Shown: positions 52,733 through 60,683 of the stretch, one piece after another
Layout of the letters: each line of letters starts with the position of its first letter
Position numbering within the stretch: position 1 is the stretch's first letter
NCBI GenBank assembly: GCA_030429735.1
Contig: JAUIET010000001.1
Location: 62,001-126,000, forward strand
Reading direction: 5' to 3'
Source: Gammaproteobacteria bacterium
Lineage (GTDB): Bacteria; Pseudomonadota; Gammaproteobacteria; Pseudomonadales; JAUIET01
Length of the DNA stretch: 64,000 nucleotides
Notes under the pieces: model-generated
Told to the model about the DNA's origin: nothing
What the model saw: the letters and a program-made list of their open reading frames with translations, nothing else
Database searches by the model: none
Made by a program: the position numbers and the translations under genes

Positions 52733-53995
52733 ATGATTTCCCATCCAACTAAATCCAAAAAGCCGACACTGGATGAACTGGTTTTTCGTGCGTTAAGCCA
52801 GCTCCAGGTACACCACTACAATGCTCGCTCGATACGTCGCTATCAAACGGTCTGGCGCAAGCTCATCGCCTTTGCTGAACAGCAGGGTTACAAGGGCAAA
52901 CTTCGAGAACAACTCATCCTCGATTTTCTAGCACATCATCAGATCGATCCGCAGCGGCCCACGCAATCCTTCTCAGGATGGAAGAAGCACGCCGAATATA
53001 GTCTAAAGCTCTTGTGGCACTACCACCGCTTCGGCTATTTCGAGCGCAGCAATCTCCGGGCTGCCCGATACAGGATCCCAAGGGCGATGCGAAAGAGCCT
53101 GGAGGAGTACAACCAGTATTGTGACAAGGCGCGTCACCTCAGCCCCTGCACGCTCAACGAATACATGCGACAAACCAGCGCGTTCCTGGATTTCCTCAAT
53201 AAACGCGGCATCAAGCACTTCAGCGAGATCAGCCCGGAGGATTTATCAGACTTTGTCTATTCCTTATCGCACTATCGCCAAAAAACAGTAGCGAGCATTG
53301 TTTACTGCATACGGGTGTACCTCAGATTCCTCTTTCACAAAGGGTATTTGAATCAGGACTTGAGCGGCAGCGTGCCCAGTGTGAGTTTTTCCGAGCGGGC
53401 CAAGATTCCATCGGCCTGGGAGAAGACGCAACTTGAGCAGTTACTGAATAAAGTCGACCGGCGTGCACCGCGAGGCAAAAGGGATTATGCCATCATGCTG
53501 TTGGCGTGCCGCTTAGGCATCCGTTCCGGGGACATCAAAGCACTGACGCTTGATGATATCGATTGGATGGAGGAAACCATCACCTTCGTCCAGAGTAAAA
53601 CCCGGAGGTCATTGCGATTGCCGCTCACCGATGAAGTAGGCAACGCCTTGATCGACTACATCAAATCCGTGCGTCCGCAGACATCGCATCGTGAAGTCTT
53701 TCTCAGCCTCAAACCGCCGATCCGGCCGTTCGGAACCAACGCCCCCCTGAGTCATATTGTCAGTTACTGGCAGGAACTGGCAGGTATTCAATTTAGACGT
53801 CCGCAGCGGCGCGGTCTGCATTCCCTGAGGCATAGCCTGGCAACGCACTTGCTGGAAGACGACGTACCCTTCGCAGTCATTGCCGACATCTTGGGGCACG
53901 CCTCCATGGGGTCGACGATGATCTATGCCAAGGCCAGTGTTGAGTCATTGCGCGACGTTGCGCTACCGGTTCAGGAGGTGCACCATGCCAGCTAA
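52733..53995 (+). CDS. RIT tyrosine recombinase A
   Basis: A 420-aa tyrosine recombinase. The N-terminal SAM-like domain is around LDELVFRALSQLQVHHYNAR and a core-binding region follows. The catalytic half has LACRLGIRSGDIKALTLDDIDW (Arg I), SKTRRSLRLPLTDE (beta-hairpin lysine region), HSLRHSLATHLLEDD (H-x-x-R), ILGHASMGSTMIYAKAS (His and nucleophilic Tyr). The ATG at 52733 has ggag 8 bp upstream; ATGs further upstream lack a site. Overlaps RitB by 11 bp. Confidence 0.9.
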   Translation: MISHPTKSKKPTLDELVFRALSQLQVHHYNARSIRRYQTVWRKLIAFAEQQGYKGKLREQLILDFLAHHQIDPQRPTQSFSGWKKHAEYSLKLLWHYHRFGYFERSNLRAARYRIPRAMRKSLEEYNQYCDKARHLSPCTLNEYMRQTSAFLDFLNKRGIKHFSEISPEDLSDFVYSLSHYRQKTVASIVYCIRVYLRFLFHKGYLNQDLSGSVPSVSFSERAKIPSAWEKTQLEQLLNKVDRRAPRGKRDYAIMLLACRLGIRSGDIKALTLDDIDWMEETITFVQSKTRRSLRLPLTDEVGNALIDYIKSVRPQTSHREVFLSLKPPIRPFGTNAPLSHIVSYWQELAGIQFRRPQRRGLHSLRHSLATHLLEDDVPFAVIADILGHASMGSTMIYAKASVESLRDVALPVQEVHHAS

Positions 53996-54977
53996 GCGTA
54001 AATTGCTCGTCTACAAAAGCCCTCTGGCGCCACTGATGGAACGGCTGGTTCAGGAAAAACAGGCCGCCGGCTACAAGTATCACACGCCGGCGGAGGTGCT
54101 CCAGAGCCTCGACCAGTTCCTGTGCAGCACGGCTGTGAAGCCGAATGAACTGCCCAAATCCATCGTGATGCAGTGGCTAGCACGCTATCCCCAGGACAAG
54201 GCCTCGACGCAACAGCGCCGGATTATCCTGGTGCGTCAACTGGCTCGGTTAATGATCAGGCTGGGCTATCCGGCATACCTTCCGCCTGACGGCATAGGGC
54301 CGCGGCGATCGTACGCCTTCTCTCCAAGGATCTTCACTCACGAGGAGGTGCGCCGATTCCTGCACGCCGTTGACGGCCTGCCGCCGAGCGCAAAATCACC
54401 CCACCGGCAGATCATCCTGCCTGAGGTCTTTCGACTGTTGTATGGTTGTGGCTTCCGGTTGAGCGAAGTCCTGAACCTGAGAATCCGCGATGTCGACCTG
54501 AATCAAGGTGTCATCACAGTGCGGCAGGGCAAGTTCGCCAAAGACCGCCTCGTCCCACCTGCTGTGGACATGGTTGAACGACTGAGGCGCTACGACGAAC
54601 AGCTCGAAAAAAGTGCCCTGGCAAGCCGCCAGCCGGATGCGTACTTCTTCCCATCGGCGAGACAGGCTGCCTGGGCTTGTTCAACGATTTATCACCTCTT
54701 CCGCAGAGCACTGCTGCAATGTGGCATTCCTCATGGTGGCCGGGGCAAAGGGCCCAGAGTGCATGACCTGCGTCATACGTTTGCCGTTCACCGGCTCCTG
54801 CGATGGTATGAGGAAGGTGCCGATCTGAATGCCAAGATTCCCTTCCTGGTGGCATACCTGGGCCACAAGGATTTTACCGGCACGCAGAAATACCTACACC
54901 TCACCGCTGAGCTATTCCCCAACCTGACAGCGCGCATGAATGAGCAGTTTGGCGGTGTCATACCGGCGGGGAGGTGA
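53985..54977 (+). CDS. RIT tyrosine recombinase B
   Basis: A 330-aa tyrosine recombinase. Catalytic segments: LLYGCGFRLSEVLNLRIRDVD (Arg I), RQGKFAKDRLVPP, HDLRHTFAVHRLLRWYEE (H-x-x-R) and AYLGHKDFTGTQKYLHLT (His and Tyr). The ATG at 53985 is preceded by aggagg. Overlaps RitA; its stop lies 2 bp before the RitC start. Confidence 0.9.
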   Translation: MPAKRKLLVYKSPLAPLMERLVQEKQAAGYKYHTPAEVLQSLDQFLCSTAVKPNELPKSIVMQWLARYPQDKASTQQRRIILVRQLARLMIRLGYPAYLPPDGIGPRRSYAFSPRIFTHEEVRRFLHAVDGLPPSAKSPHRQIILPEVFRLLYGCGFRLSEVLNLRIRDVDLNQGVITVRQGKFAKDRLVPPAVDMVERLRRYDEQLEKSALASRQPDAYFFPSARQAAWACSTIYHLFRRALLQCGIPHGGRGKGPRVHDLRHTFAVHRLLRWYEEGADLNAKIPFLVAYLGHKDFTGTQKYLHLTAELFPNLTARMNEQFGGVIPAGR

Positions 54978-54979
54978 TC

Positions 54980-55987
54980 ATGAAGCCAACGACTTTATCG
55001 GTACACGTCAGTCACTTCCTCAACCACTACCTGGCCAGCCAACGTAATTTGAGCCCCAACACCATCAAAGCCTATCGGGATGTATTTGTATTGCTCCTGC
55101 GGTTTTGCCGGGATAGTAAAGGGGGCGCCGTGGAAAGGCTTGAGCTGCAGCAGATCGATGTGGCGCTGGTAGATGCGTTCCTCGATTACCTGACGCAGGA
55201 ACGGCGTTGCTCTGACCGCACCGTCAATCAACGGCTGGCTGTATTGCACGCGTTCTTCCGATACCTGCAGGTTGAGGAACCCTCTCTGATACAGCAGTGC
55301 CAGCGAATACTGGCGATCCCATTACGTCGCTTTGTGCGTCATGAGGTGGGTTATTTGCCAAAAGAACTCCTTGCAGCATTATTGGCGCAGCCGGATCTGG
55401 ATCGCTCCGATGGCAGGCGGGATGCGGTGTTACTCAGTGTGCTCTATGACACCGGTGCCCGGGTGCAGGAACTCATTGATCTGACAGCGGGTGACGTGCG
55501 GCTCGAGGCTCCCGCGCAGGTGAGAATCCTGGGCAAGGGACGCAAGGTGCGCGTGGTGCCGCTGATGGATAACACCACAGGATTTCTGCAGCAGTACTTC
55601 GACGAAAGCAATCTGGCGCTGCCCGAGAACTATAGCCGCTCATTGTTCTTAAATCGGCAAGGAAACGCGCTGACGCGAGTGGGCGTCAACTACATCCTGC
55701 AAAAACACTTGCAGCAGGTACGAGAAGCCCATCCTGAGTTCACACAAACAGTCAGCCCCCATACGCTCAGACATACAAAGGCCATGCATCTGGTCCAGGG
55801 CGGGGTGTCCCTGGATATCGTGCGTGACTTCTTAGGCCACGTCGATATCAAGACCACCGAGCTGTATGCGAGAGCCAACCTTGAAATGAAGCGGGCAGCC
55901 ATTGAGAAAGTCAGCCCGACACCCACACCGGACATCCCCTCATGGAAAGCCAACAAATCCTTACTGCAATGGCTGCAAGGATTATGA
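54980..55987 (+). CDS. RIT tyrosine recombinase C
   Basis: A 335-aa tyrosine recombinase closest in layout to XerC/D. N-terminal HFLNHYLASQRNLSPNTIKAYRD; catalytic LYDTGARVQELIDLTAGDVRL, GKGRKVRVVPLMDNT, SPHTLRHTKAMHLVQGGVS and DFLGHVDIKTTELYARAN. The ATG at 54980 follows a strong ggggaggtg site. All three RIT proteins keep the catalytic residues, so the element may be active. The 104 bp after its stop lead to the right inverted repeat. Confidence 0.9.
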   Translation: MKPTTLSVHVSHFLNHYLASQRNLSPNTIKAYRDVFVLLLRFCRDSKGGAVERLELQQIDVALVDAFLDYLTQERRCSDRTVNQRLAVLHAFFRYLQVEEPSLIQQCQRILAIPLRRFVRHEVGYLPKELLAALLAQPDLDRSDGRRDAVLLSVLYDTGARVQELIDLTAGDVRLEAPAQVRILGKGRKVRVVPLMDNTTGFLQQYFDESNLALPENYSRSLFLNRQGNALTRVGVNYILQKHLQQVREAHPEFTQTVSPHTLRHTKAMHLVQGGVSLDIVRDFLGHVDIKTTELYARANLEMKRAAIEKVSPTPTPDIPSWKANKSLLQWLQGL

Positions 55988-56091
55988 AGGGGTGAAGGAA
56001 ATGATTTTTTATCGTGGCCCACCCCGGTGGACGAAATATTATGCAAAGACAATTGGAGGCAAGCGTATGAATGTACTGAGATTTTATCTGC

Positions 56092-56125
56092 AACTTTACA
56101 TAAGTACTTACCTTCCTAAATACAC
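56092..56125. repeat. Right inverted repeat of RIT element
   Basis: 34 bp whose complement resembles the left repeat (29 of 34). Its outermost part encodes the last residues V-Y-L-G-R and stop of the integrase gene on the minus strand, including the insertion core cctaaata at 56115-56122. Confidence 0.85.
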
Positions 56126-56974
56126 AGCGCTGATCTGCTCGCGGGTATGGCCGAGTTCGCGACTGATGATGAGTCGTGCCTGGTGATCCAGCTTGCGTTG
56201 ATCGGCGCTGAGACTGGCAGCGATCGGCCCACCCGCGGCAGGACAGGCCCAGCCAGTCAATTGCTCAAAGCGTAACTGGGCGTAGGCATGGCGCAGTCCA
56301 TGCAGCTTCGACAGCCCCGCTTGTGTGGTATGTCGCTCGTAGGCTCTCAACTGCTGGATATAGCTTTTCTGGGAAGGGATCAGGGATCCATTCCCGGCCA
56401 ATCGGTGCGCACGATCCAGGACGGTTCGCTGGTCCTGACGGAGGATCGGCACGACGCGCGACTTGCCGCCCTTGGTCCAGGACGCCTTGAGCCGGATATG
56501 ATCGCCCTGATCGGCGAAACCGGGCATGAATTTGATGGCCTCCTCTCTTCGCAAACCGAAGGAGCGCTGCAGCTCCAGGCTCATACGCACGTAGTCATCC
56601 TGGATACTGGTCAGTGCCTGGCTATCGACCGCGACCGCCTTAGACTCGTTACTGACGAATTGCCGGTCGGGGATGCCGTAGAACTCGTTCGAGCGGGCAA
56701 TGACATTGCGCCGATCCACTTTCGCTGCCCACCAGCGTAGGCAGTTCATGCGGTTCTTGATGGTACCGGCCGCCATGCCCTCACCGAGCCAGCGTTTTAC
56801 CAGGGCATCCACATGCTTTGGCTTCAGGGATCGGGTGGTCATCCGCCGATACCCCATCTCCTGCAACTGATTCGCGATCTGGTTGAGCATACGCGCACGG
56901 TTGGCTTGCGTGCTGTAGCTGCCATCGCGGTTGCGTTTGCACAATTGTTTCAATTGGTAGTTCAGGTCTCTCAT
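56108..56974 (-). CDS. Integrase_1-type tyrosine recombinase
   Basis: A 288-aa integrase of the PF12834/PF12835 type found in ICEs. N-terminal SAM-like part LNYQLKQLCKRNRDGSYST with QANRARMLNQIANQLQEMGYRRM; catalytic part SLELQRSFGLRREEAIKFMPGF (Arg), KASWTKGGKSRVVPIL, KLHGLRHAYAQLRFEQLTGW (H-x-x-R) and ISRELGHTREQISAVYLGR (His and Tyr). The start at 56974 has ggaag upstream. The final arginine and stop now come from the RIT element, but the protein is unchanged. Probably not the enzyme that inserted the ICE at the tRNA, since it lies far inside the element. Confidence 0.86.
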   Translation of the reverse strand: MRDLNYQLKQLCKRNRDGSYSTQANRARMLNQIANQLQEMGYRRMTTRSLKPKHVDALVKRWLGEGMAAGTIKNRMNCLRWWAAKVDRRNVIARSNEFYGIPDRQFVSNESKAVAVDSQALTSIQDDYVRMSLELQRSFGLRREEAIKFMPGFADQGDHIRLKASWTKGGKSRVVPILRQDQRTVLDRAHRLAGNGSLIPSQKSYIQQLRAYERHTTQAGLSKLHGLRHAYAQLRFEQLTGWACPAAGGPIAASLSADQRKLDHQARLIISRELGHTREQISAVYLGR

Positions 56975-57010
56975 CGTGTACTTCCATATCTGGTAAGTGT
57001 TTATGACCAA

Positions 57011-57809
57011 CCGCAGGCACGTAGCCTGACAGGGTCCGCCGAGGCGGAAGGGTCAAGGGACACTACTCCCCGTTCGACCTGATAAGCCTGGTCGCAGGCA
57101 ACCTGGCTGCTCTTCTGTTGAAGATGGTGCCGGGTAAACCAAGGGCTCGAAGAGCCGTCGTTGATGGTGAGCGTTTCACCTCCTGTTTAATGGGCGGAAC
57201 CATCGGTCCGCATGTTGAAAGAAACCGTCGATGTAACGGCGTGCTGAAAGTCGGCTGATTGCCAGCCGGATTTTTGGCGATAGCCAGGTTGAAGCGAGGA
57301 CGACGTCCTGCAATTGAAGAAGCATTGAAGATGAGCTGCAGCCGAGGCTGTGCGCCGTTGAAGCTCTGACGACGCTGTTGTTGTTTCTGCCATTTTGGAT
57401 GGCGAGGGCAACTTCCCCCATCCACGTTACCGCCGTGGCCGCGTATGAAACTCTCTGCGATGCATGGCCGCCAGTATAGCCAGACTGAATTCGCGCTGAA
57501 CGCATCAATTCGAGCGCAAGCCGTTGTTGTTCCGGGCTCCGCCGCCCTCGTCACTACCCCGCTTCGCTTGCCAGTGACGAGGGCTTCGTGCGAATCAACC
57601 CCCTCGCCAGGTCTTCGACCTGTCATGGGGGTCGAGCAGGCAACGTTAATCGAGCCGTGGTTACAGTGGAACCAAGACAAAAGTGAAGGATAGGTTAGGT
57701 ATTGGCACTTCCAGGTGGAGGCAGTATTAAGTGAAATGGTGTGCCGGCGGAGATGAGGTGCCACTTTATCCCAAGTGGCCAGGGCAAGGAGCCGATTGTA
57801 TCGGCGCTA
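57011..57809. other. About 800-bp structured non-coding region of unknown role
   Basis: No ORF here shows protein-like features. Several hairpins are present: a perfect 12-bp stem at 57544-57555/57573-57584 (gccctcgtcact), aggtc-ttc-gacct within 57601-57640 bracketed by ccccc and ggggg, and ggctc-gaa-gagcc at about 57144-57156. It lies between the integrase and the DUF6573 gene. Possibilities are a regulatory RNA, oriT or an intron remnant; the sequence shows no group II domain V. Confidence 0.5.
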
Positions 57810-58235
57810 TTAATCTTCATTTGGCAGCATGATCGTGACGACCGGTTCTCCGGCATCGCCGGGGCCAACCATCAGTTTCAAGCTCACCTCCTCGTCTTCT
57901 ATCGAGTGTCCGTCTCTGGGCACTCGATACAGCGAGAAGGATAACCGATCACCAGGAGCCGTGGCCGTCCGAATGGCGTAGAACGCCATAAACAGCACGT
58001 CCCACAAACGACCGGCCTCGTCCTGGTGAACCTGAGAACGGCTATCCCCCTCAGTCCAGGCAACGCAATCGTACCAGGCCGCACGTGTCAGTGCCGCCGG
58101 CCACTTGAAACCGGCTTCACGCGCCATACTGGTGACATCGACCAAGACGCCGTCATCGATAGCCTGTGCTCGGCTATAACTTGAAACCACAGGACCAAAG
58201 ACGTCCTCTATCGATTCCCTTGATTTAGTTTTCAT
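57810..58235 (-). CDS. DUF6573 family protein
   Basis: A 141-aa ICE protein of unknown function. The family's core is visible: YSRAQAIDDGVLVDVTSMAREAGFKWPAALTRAAWYDCVAWTEGDSR in consecutive pieces, QVHQDEAGRLWDVLFMAFYAI, FSLYRVPRDG and GPGDAGEPVVTIMLPNED at the end. The ATG at 58235 follows ggag by 6 bp; an ATG 12 bp upstream is the alternative. A structured leader precedes it. Confidence 0.83.
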   Translation of the reverse strand: MKTKSRESIEDVFGPVVSSYSRAQAIDDGVLVDVTSMAREAGFKWPAALTRAAWYDCVAWTEGDSRSQVHQDEAGRLWDVLFMAFYAIRTATAPGDRLSFSLYRVPRDGHSIEDEEVSLKLMVGPGDAGEPVVTIMLPNED

Positions 58236-58265
58236 AAGATTCTCCATGAGGATATAAACTGAAAT

Positions 58266-58318
58266 CACGGAGCACCTCCTTCCCATTGGGAAGCAGGGAC
58301 TCCCCAATGGGTTGAGTA
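58266..58318 (-). ncRNA. Structured leader upstream of DUF6573 gene (radC-motif-like)
   Basis: Perfect 9-bp stem cccattggg (58282-58290) with cccaatggg (58303-58311). On the transcribed strand the order is ACTCAACC, stem, GGGGAGTCCCTGCTTCC, stem, then AAGGAGGTGCTCCG. The same order occurs in the leaders at 58866-58910 and 59404-59452. Confidence 0.6.
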
Positions 58319-58326
58319 AACGGCAT

Positions 58327-58842
58327 TTAAAGCAATCCGCTCTCGGCAAACGATAGCGATTCACCGGAAGTCACGATGAAATGATCCAGCACACGGATGT
58401 CCACCAGTGCCAGAGCATCTTTCAACCGCTGGGTTATCGCCTTATCAGAATGACTAGGTTCAGCGACACCGCTCGGATGATTATGAAAAAACAGCACCGC
58501 AGCAGCATTGAGCGTCAGTGCCTGCTGCACCACCACACGTGGGTACACTGATGCGCCGTCAATCGTGCCTTGAAACAGCTCGGCGGCTTCAATGACGTGA
58601 TGCCGGTTATCCAGATACACGCAACCAAACACTTCCGCTTTCCTATCCGCCAACAACATCCGCAAATATTCACGGGTACGATTGGGGCTGGGCAGCTCGG
58701 TTCCTGGTCGATGCATCTCCCCCAAAACTGCGAGGGCTAATTCCAACAGGGATTGCTTTTCCAGGTCGTTCAGCGATGCGATCTTCAGCGCCGCCACACG
58801 GTTCTTATTACTTGCCTTTGCAAGCGATGATTTCGAAGCCAT
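58327..58842 (-). CDS. radC: RadC-like JAB-domain protein
   Basis: A 171-aa RadC family protein (MPN/JAB fold). It has VFGCVYLDNRHHVIEAAELFQGT, YPRVVVQQALTLNAAAVLFFHNHPSG (the H-x-H metal site), SHSDKAITQRLKDAL (catalytic D) and VRVLDHFIVTS-like end (here IRVLDHFIVTSGESLSFAESG). Mobile-element RadCs like this lack the HhH domain of full-length RadC. A metalloprotease-like role is possible; the molecular function is not established. Confidence 0.9.
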   Translation of the reverse strand: MASKSSLAKASNKNRVAALKIASLNDLEKQSLLELALAVLGEMHRPGTELPSPNRTREYLRMLLADRKAEVFGCVYLDNRHHVIEAAELFQGTIDGASVYPRVVVQQALTLNAAAVLFFHNHPSGVAEPSHSDKAITQRLKDALALVDIRVLDHFIVTSGESLSFAESGLL

Positions 58843-58865
58843 GACTGGTCTCCTTTAAAGGTGCG

Positions 58866-58910
58866 GGGAGACCAATCCCACGAGGAATAGGTTTCCTCGC
58901 TAGGTTGGAA
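58866..58910 (-). ncRNA. Structured leader upstream of radC (radC-motif-like)
   Basis: Stem cgagga (58881-58886) with tcctcg (58894-58899), extended by ccaa (58872-58875) with ttgg (58905-58908). Transcribed-strand order is CCAACC, stem, GAGGAAACCTATTCCTC, stem, then TGGGATTGGTCTCCCCG. Similar to the leaders of the DUF6573 and STY4534-type genes. Confidence 0.6.
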
Positions 58911-58947
58911 GACTGGCAGCATCGGTGGATGCTGCCAGGTATTGCAG

Positions 58948-59373
58948 TTAGGCGACGGCGTTGCTGGTCGCTGACGTTCCCAGGAATGGCTTACCGTCTA
59001 CCTTGATCCATTGGAATCGCAGCAGACGTGACTTCAAGCCAACACCTGTCGTACCGGCACGTTCGCCCTGTTTAAAGGTAAACGTTTGAGCCTGCAGATC
59101 GCTGAGGTGAAATCCCACCAACACTTTCATGTCGGCTTCGACCGCAGGCATCAGCTGGCGCACCAGGTCCTTTGCTTCCTCGCCCGATACCACACAATCA
59201 AAATGGGTATGCTGGACGTTGTCGGCCGGCCCTCGTAGCGCAGCGATTGTGACACTGAGAAAGGGAAATCCGTTCTCTGGCGTCACTTCGCGTACACGGT
59301 TGAGATAACCGATGCCGTGTATATCAAGATCGAAATACTTCGGTTTTTCAGACGTAGTTTGTCTACTGGTCAT
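58948..59373 (-). CDS. STY4534-type ICE replication protein (DUF3577)
   Basis: A 141-aa OB-fold-like protein: YFDLDIHGIGYLNRVREVTPENGFPFLSVTIAALRG at the N-terminus, HFDCVVSGEEAKDLVRQL, VLVGFHLSDLQAQTFTF and GVGLKSRLLRFQWIKVDGKPF. This pattern matches DUF3577/STY4534 family proteins, found with ICE replication genes. A single-strand binding role is suggested for the family but not shown by the sequence. aaggaga lies before the ATG; a hairpin leader is upstream. Confidence 0.83.
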   Translation of the reverse strand: MTSRQTTSEKPKYFDLDIHGIGYLNRVREVTPENGFPFLSVTIAALRGPADNVQHTHFDCVVSGEEAKDLVRQLMPAVEADMKVLVGFHLSDLQAQTFTFKQGERAGTTGVGLKSRLLRFQWIKVDGKPFLGTSATSNAVA

Positions 59374-59403
59374 GACACATTCTCCTTGAACATGAGTGAA
59401 TGC

Positions 59404-59452
59404 CGGAGAACGCGATTCCCTGGCGGGAAGTCGTTTCCCGGCAGGGTGAGTA
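59404..59452 (-). ncRNA. Structured leader upstream of STY4534-type gene (radC-motif-like)
   Basis: Stem ccctggcggg (59418-59427) with cccggcaggg (59437-59446), one G-G mismatch, 9-nt loop. On the transcribed strand: ACTCACC, stem, GGGAAACGACTTCCC, stem, then GGGAATCGCGTTCTCCG. Third copy of the same layout. The rest of 59453-59562 is empty. Confidence 0.6.
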
Positions 59453-59562
59453 AAGTCAGGGCAAGCCCAGACGTTGGATTGACGGTAAAACCGCGATGTC
59501 GCTTACACAATCCGATGACATCTTCTTTGCCACTGAGACCGCAGTGGCCACGTACAAAGTCG

Positions 59563-60651
59563 TTACGCCGCCCTCCCGGGGCCATCGCAGACAAACTGCA
59601 GGTACTTGAGCATGCCACGTGCATTGGCAAAGGCGGCATGGTCGGCAATTGTCTGGTTGGGAAACCAGTTGGCAATATCGTCAGACAATGCCGCACTGCC
59701 ACCCCCGACGAACAGCACCCGGTCCAGCTCCACCCCGAGCCCGAGCTTGCGGCGTGTTTCCGTGTAGAGCCTTTCCACCAACTCCCGCTTCGCCAACTTC
59801 ACCAGGTCGGACACGTCGTGATCCTTCCCATGAAGCCGTAATCTGTGCGTTTCAACGGCCCTAGCGATACTTTGCTCACCCAGTTCATCGACATCAAATT
59901 GTTCCTGGATGCCGTTCGCCACATGTATCTTGACATTGAGCATGCCGCGATTCAGAGAGCCCGACGATTCGTGGACTATGCCCTGATCCCGGACCACCAC
60001 GTAGTCAGTCGTCCGACCACCAATATCGACAATGGCAATGGGCGCGTTGACGCGATCGGCATCAAGCGTTACGCCATCATCTGCCGTGACGATCACGAAG
60101 TCATACCAGGCAGCCAAAGCCTCCGGAATCACCTCGTGGTACGCAATACTGGTTTTGAGCGTTCGCTGCGCTGACGGGTGCGAAACGACAGGCTCTACCG
60201 TCAATTTCAGGCCGTCTCTCTTTGCCTCGATCGCCTGTCGCCGTTGCTGACCATCATTGCGGTAGAAAGCTGAGACCGGTAATCCGGTGACCACGTGCAC
60301 AGATCGACCCGAGAGGCCAGCTTGATGTAATGCATGTTGAACGATCACCCGGTTTAGTGCCGAACCCGGATATTCATTGAATTGGGTGGGCTCACCATCC
60401 ACCGCGCCAACGGAGTACACGCTGCCCTCGGTTTCGTACTCAAAGATTTTCTGCTCCTCCTCCCGAATCCAGGTGACACCCGCTGACCCCATCCGCGCCC
60501 GGGACGGCACCGCCACAAGACGTCCGTCCGGCAGCGCCACTTTGGTGTACGCATAGCCGTCATCCAGGCCTACCGGAACAACTTCCATGGGGTCGACCTG
60601 TAACGGTGATAGGTCATCGTCAATATATTTTTCGTCGATTAGTTCGGTCAT
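59563..60651 (-). CDS. ParM/StbA-like actin ATPase
   Basis: A 362-aa actin-like protein for element segregation or stability. GLDDGYAYTKVALPDG is the phosphate-1 loop; the connecting region has VVTGLPVSAFY; phosphate 2 is IAIVDIGGRTTDYVVVRDQ; the adenosine motif is DRVLFVGGGSAAL near residue 320. The ATG at 60651 has agga 8 bp upstream. Next to a small possible partner gene, giving a parMR-like arrangement; ICEs that replicate autonomously often carry such genes. Confidence 0.87.
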   Translation of the reverse strand: MTELIDEKYIDDDLSPLQVDPMEVVPVGLDDGYAYTKVALPDGRLVAVPSRARMGSAGVTWIREEEQKIFEYETEGSVYSVGAVDGEPTQFNEYPGSALNRVIVQHALHQAGLSGRSVHVVTGLPVSAFYRNDGQQRRQAIEAKRDGLKLTVEPVVSHPSAQRTLKTSIAYHEVIPEALAAWYDFVIVTADDGVTLDADRVNAPIAIVDIGGRTTDYVVVRDQGIVHESSGSLNRGMLNVKIHVANGIQEQFDVDELGEQSIARAVETHRLRLHGKDHDVSDLVKLAKRELVERLYTETRRKLGLGVELDRVLFVGGGSAALSDDIANWFPNQTIADHAAFANARGMLKYLQFVCDGPGRAA

Positions 60652-60683
60652 GGAGTACATCCTGGCTTATCTATCAAGTATCG

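Larger units (their letters stand above)
52554..56122. mobile_element. RIT (recombinase-in-trio) element
   Basis: Three tandem, overlapping tyrosine recombinase genes (420, 330 and 335 aa) flanked by related inverted repeats at 52587-52620 and 56092-56125. The 8-bp sequence cctaaata appears in direct orientation at both edges (52554-52561 and 56115-56122), indicating site-specific insertion with an 8-bp core; element size is about 3.56 kb. The insertion point lies within the last codons of the integrase gene at 56108-56974. The 170 bp before RitA belong to the element and hold no other gene. Confidence 0.88.

Noticed and set aside
57063-57764. 233-aa minus-strand ORF in the structured region
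   Set aside because: Composition is not protein-like, it spans strong hairpins and no motif or start signal supports it.
57011-57809. Group II intron or retron remnant
   Set aside because: No domain V-like hairpin, no reverse transcriptase and no intron boundary sequence were found.
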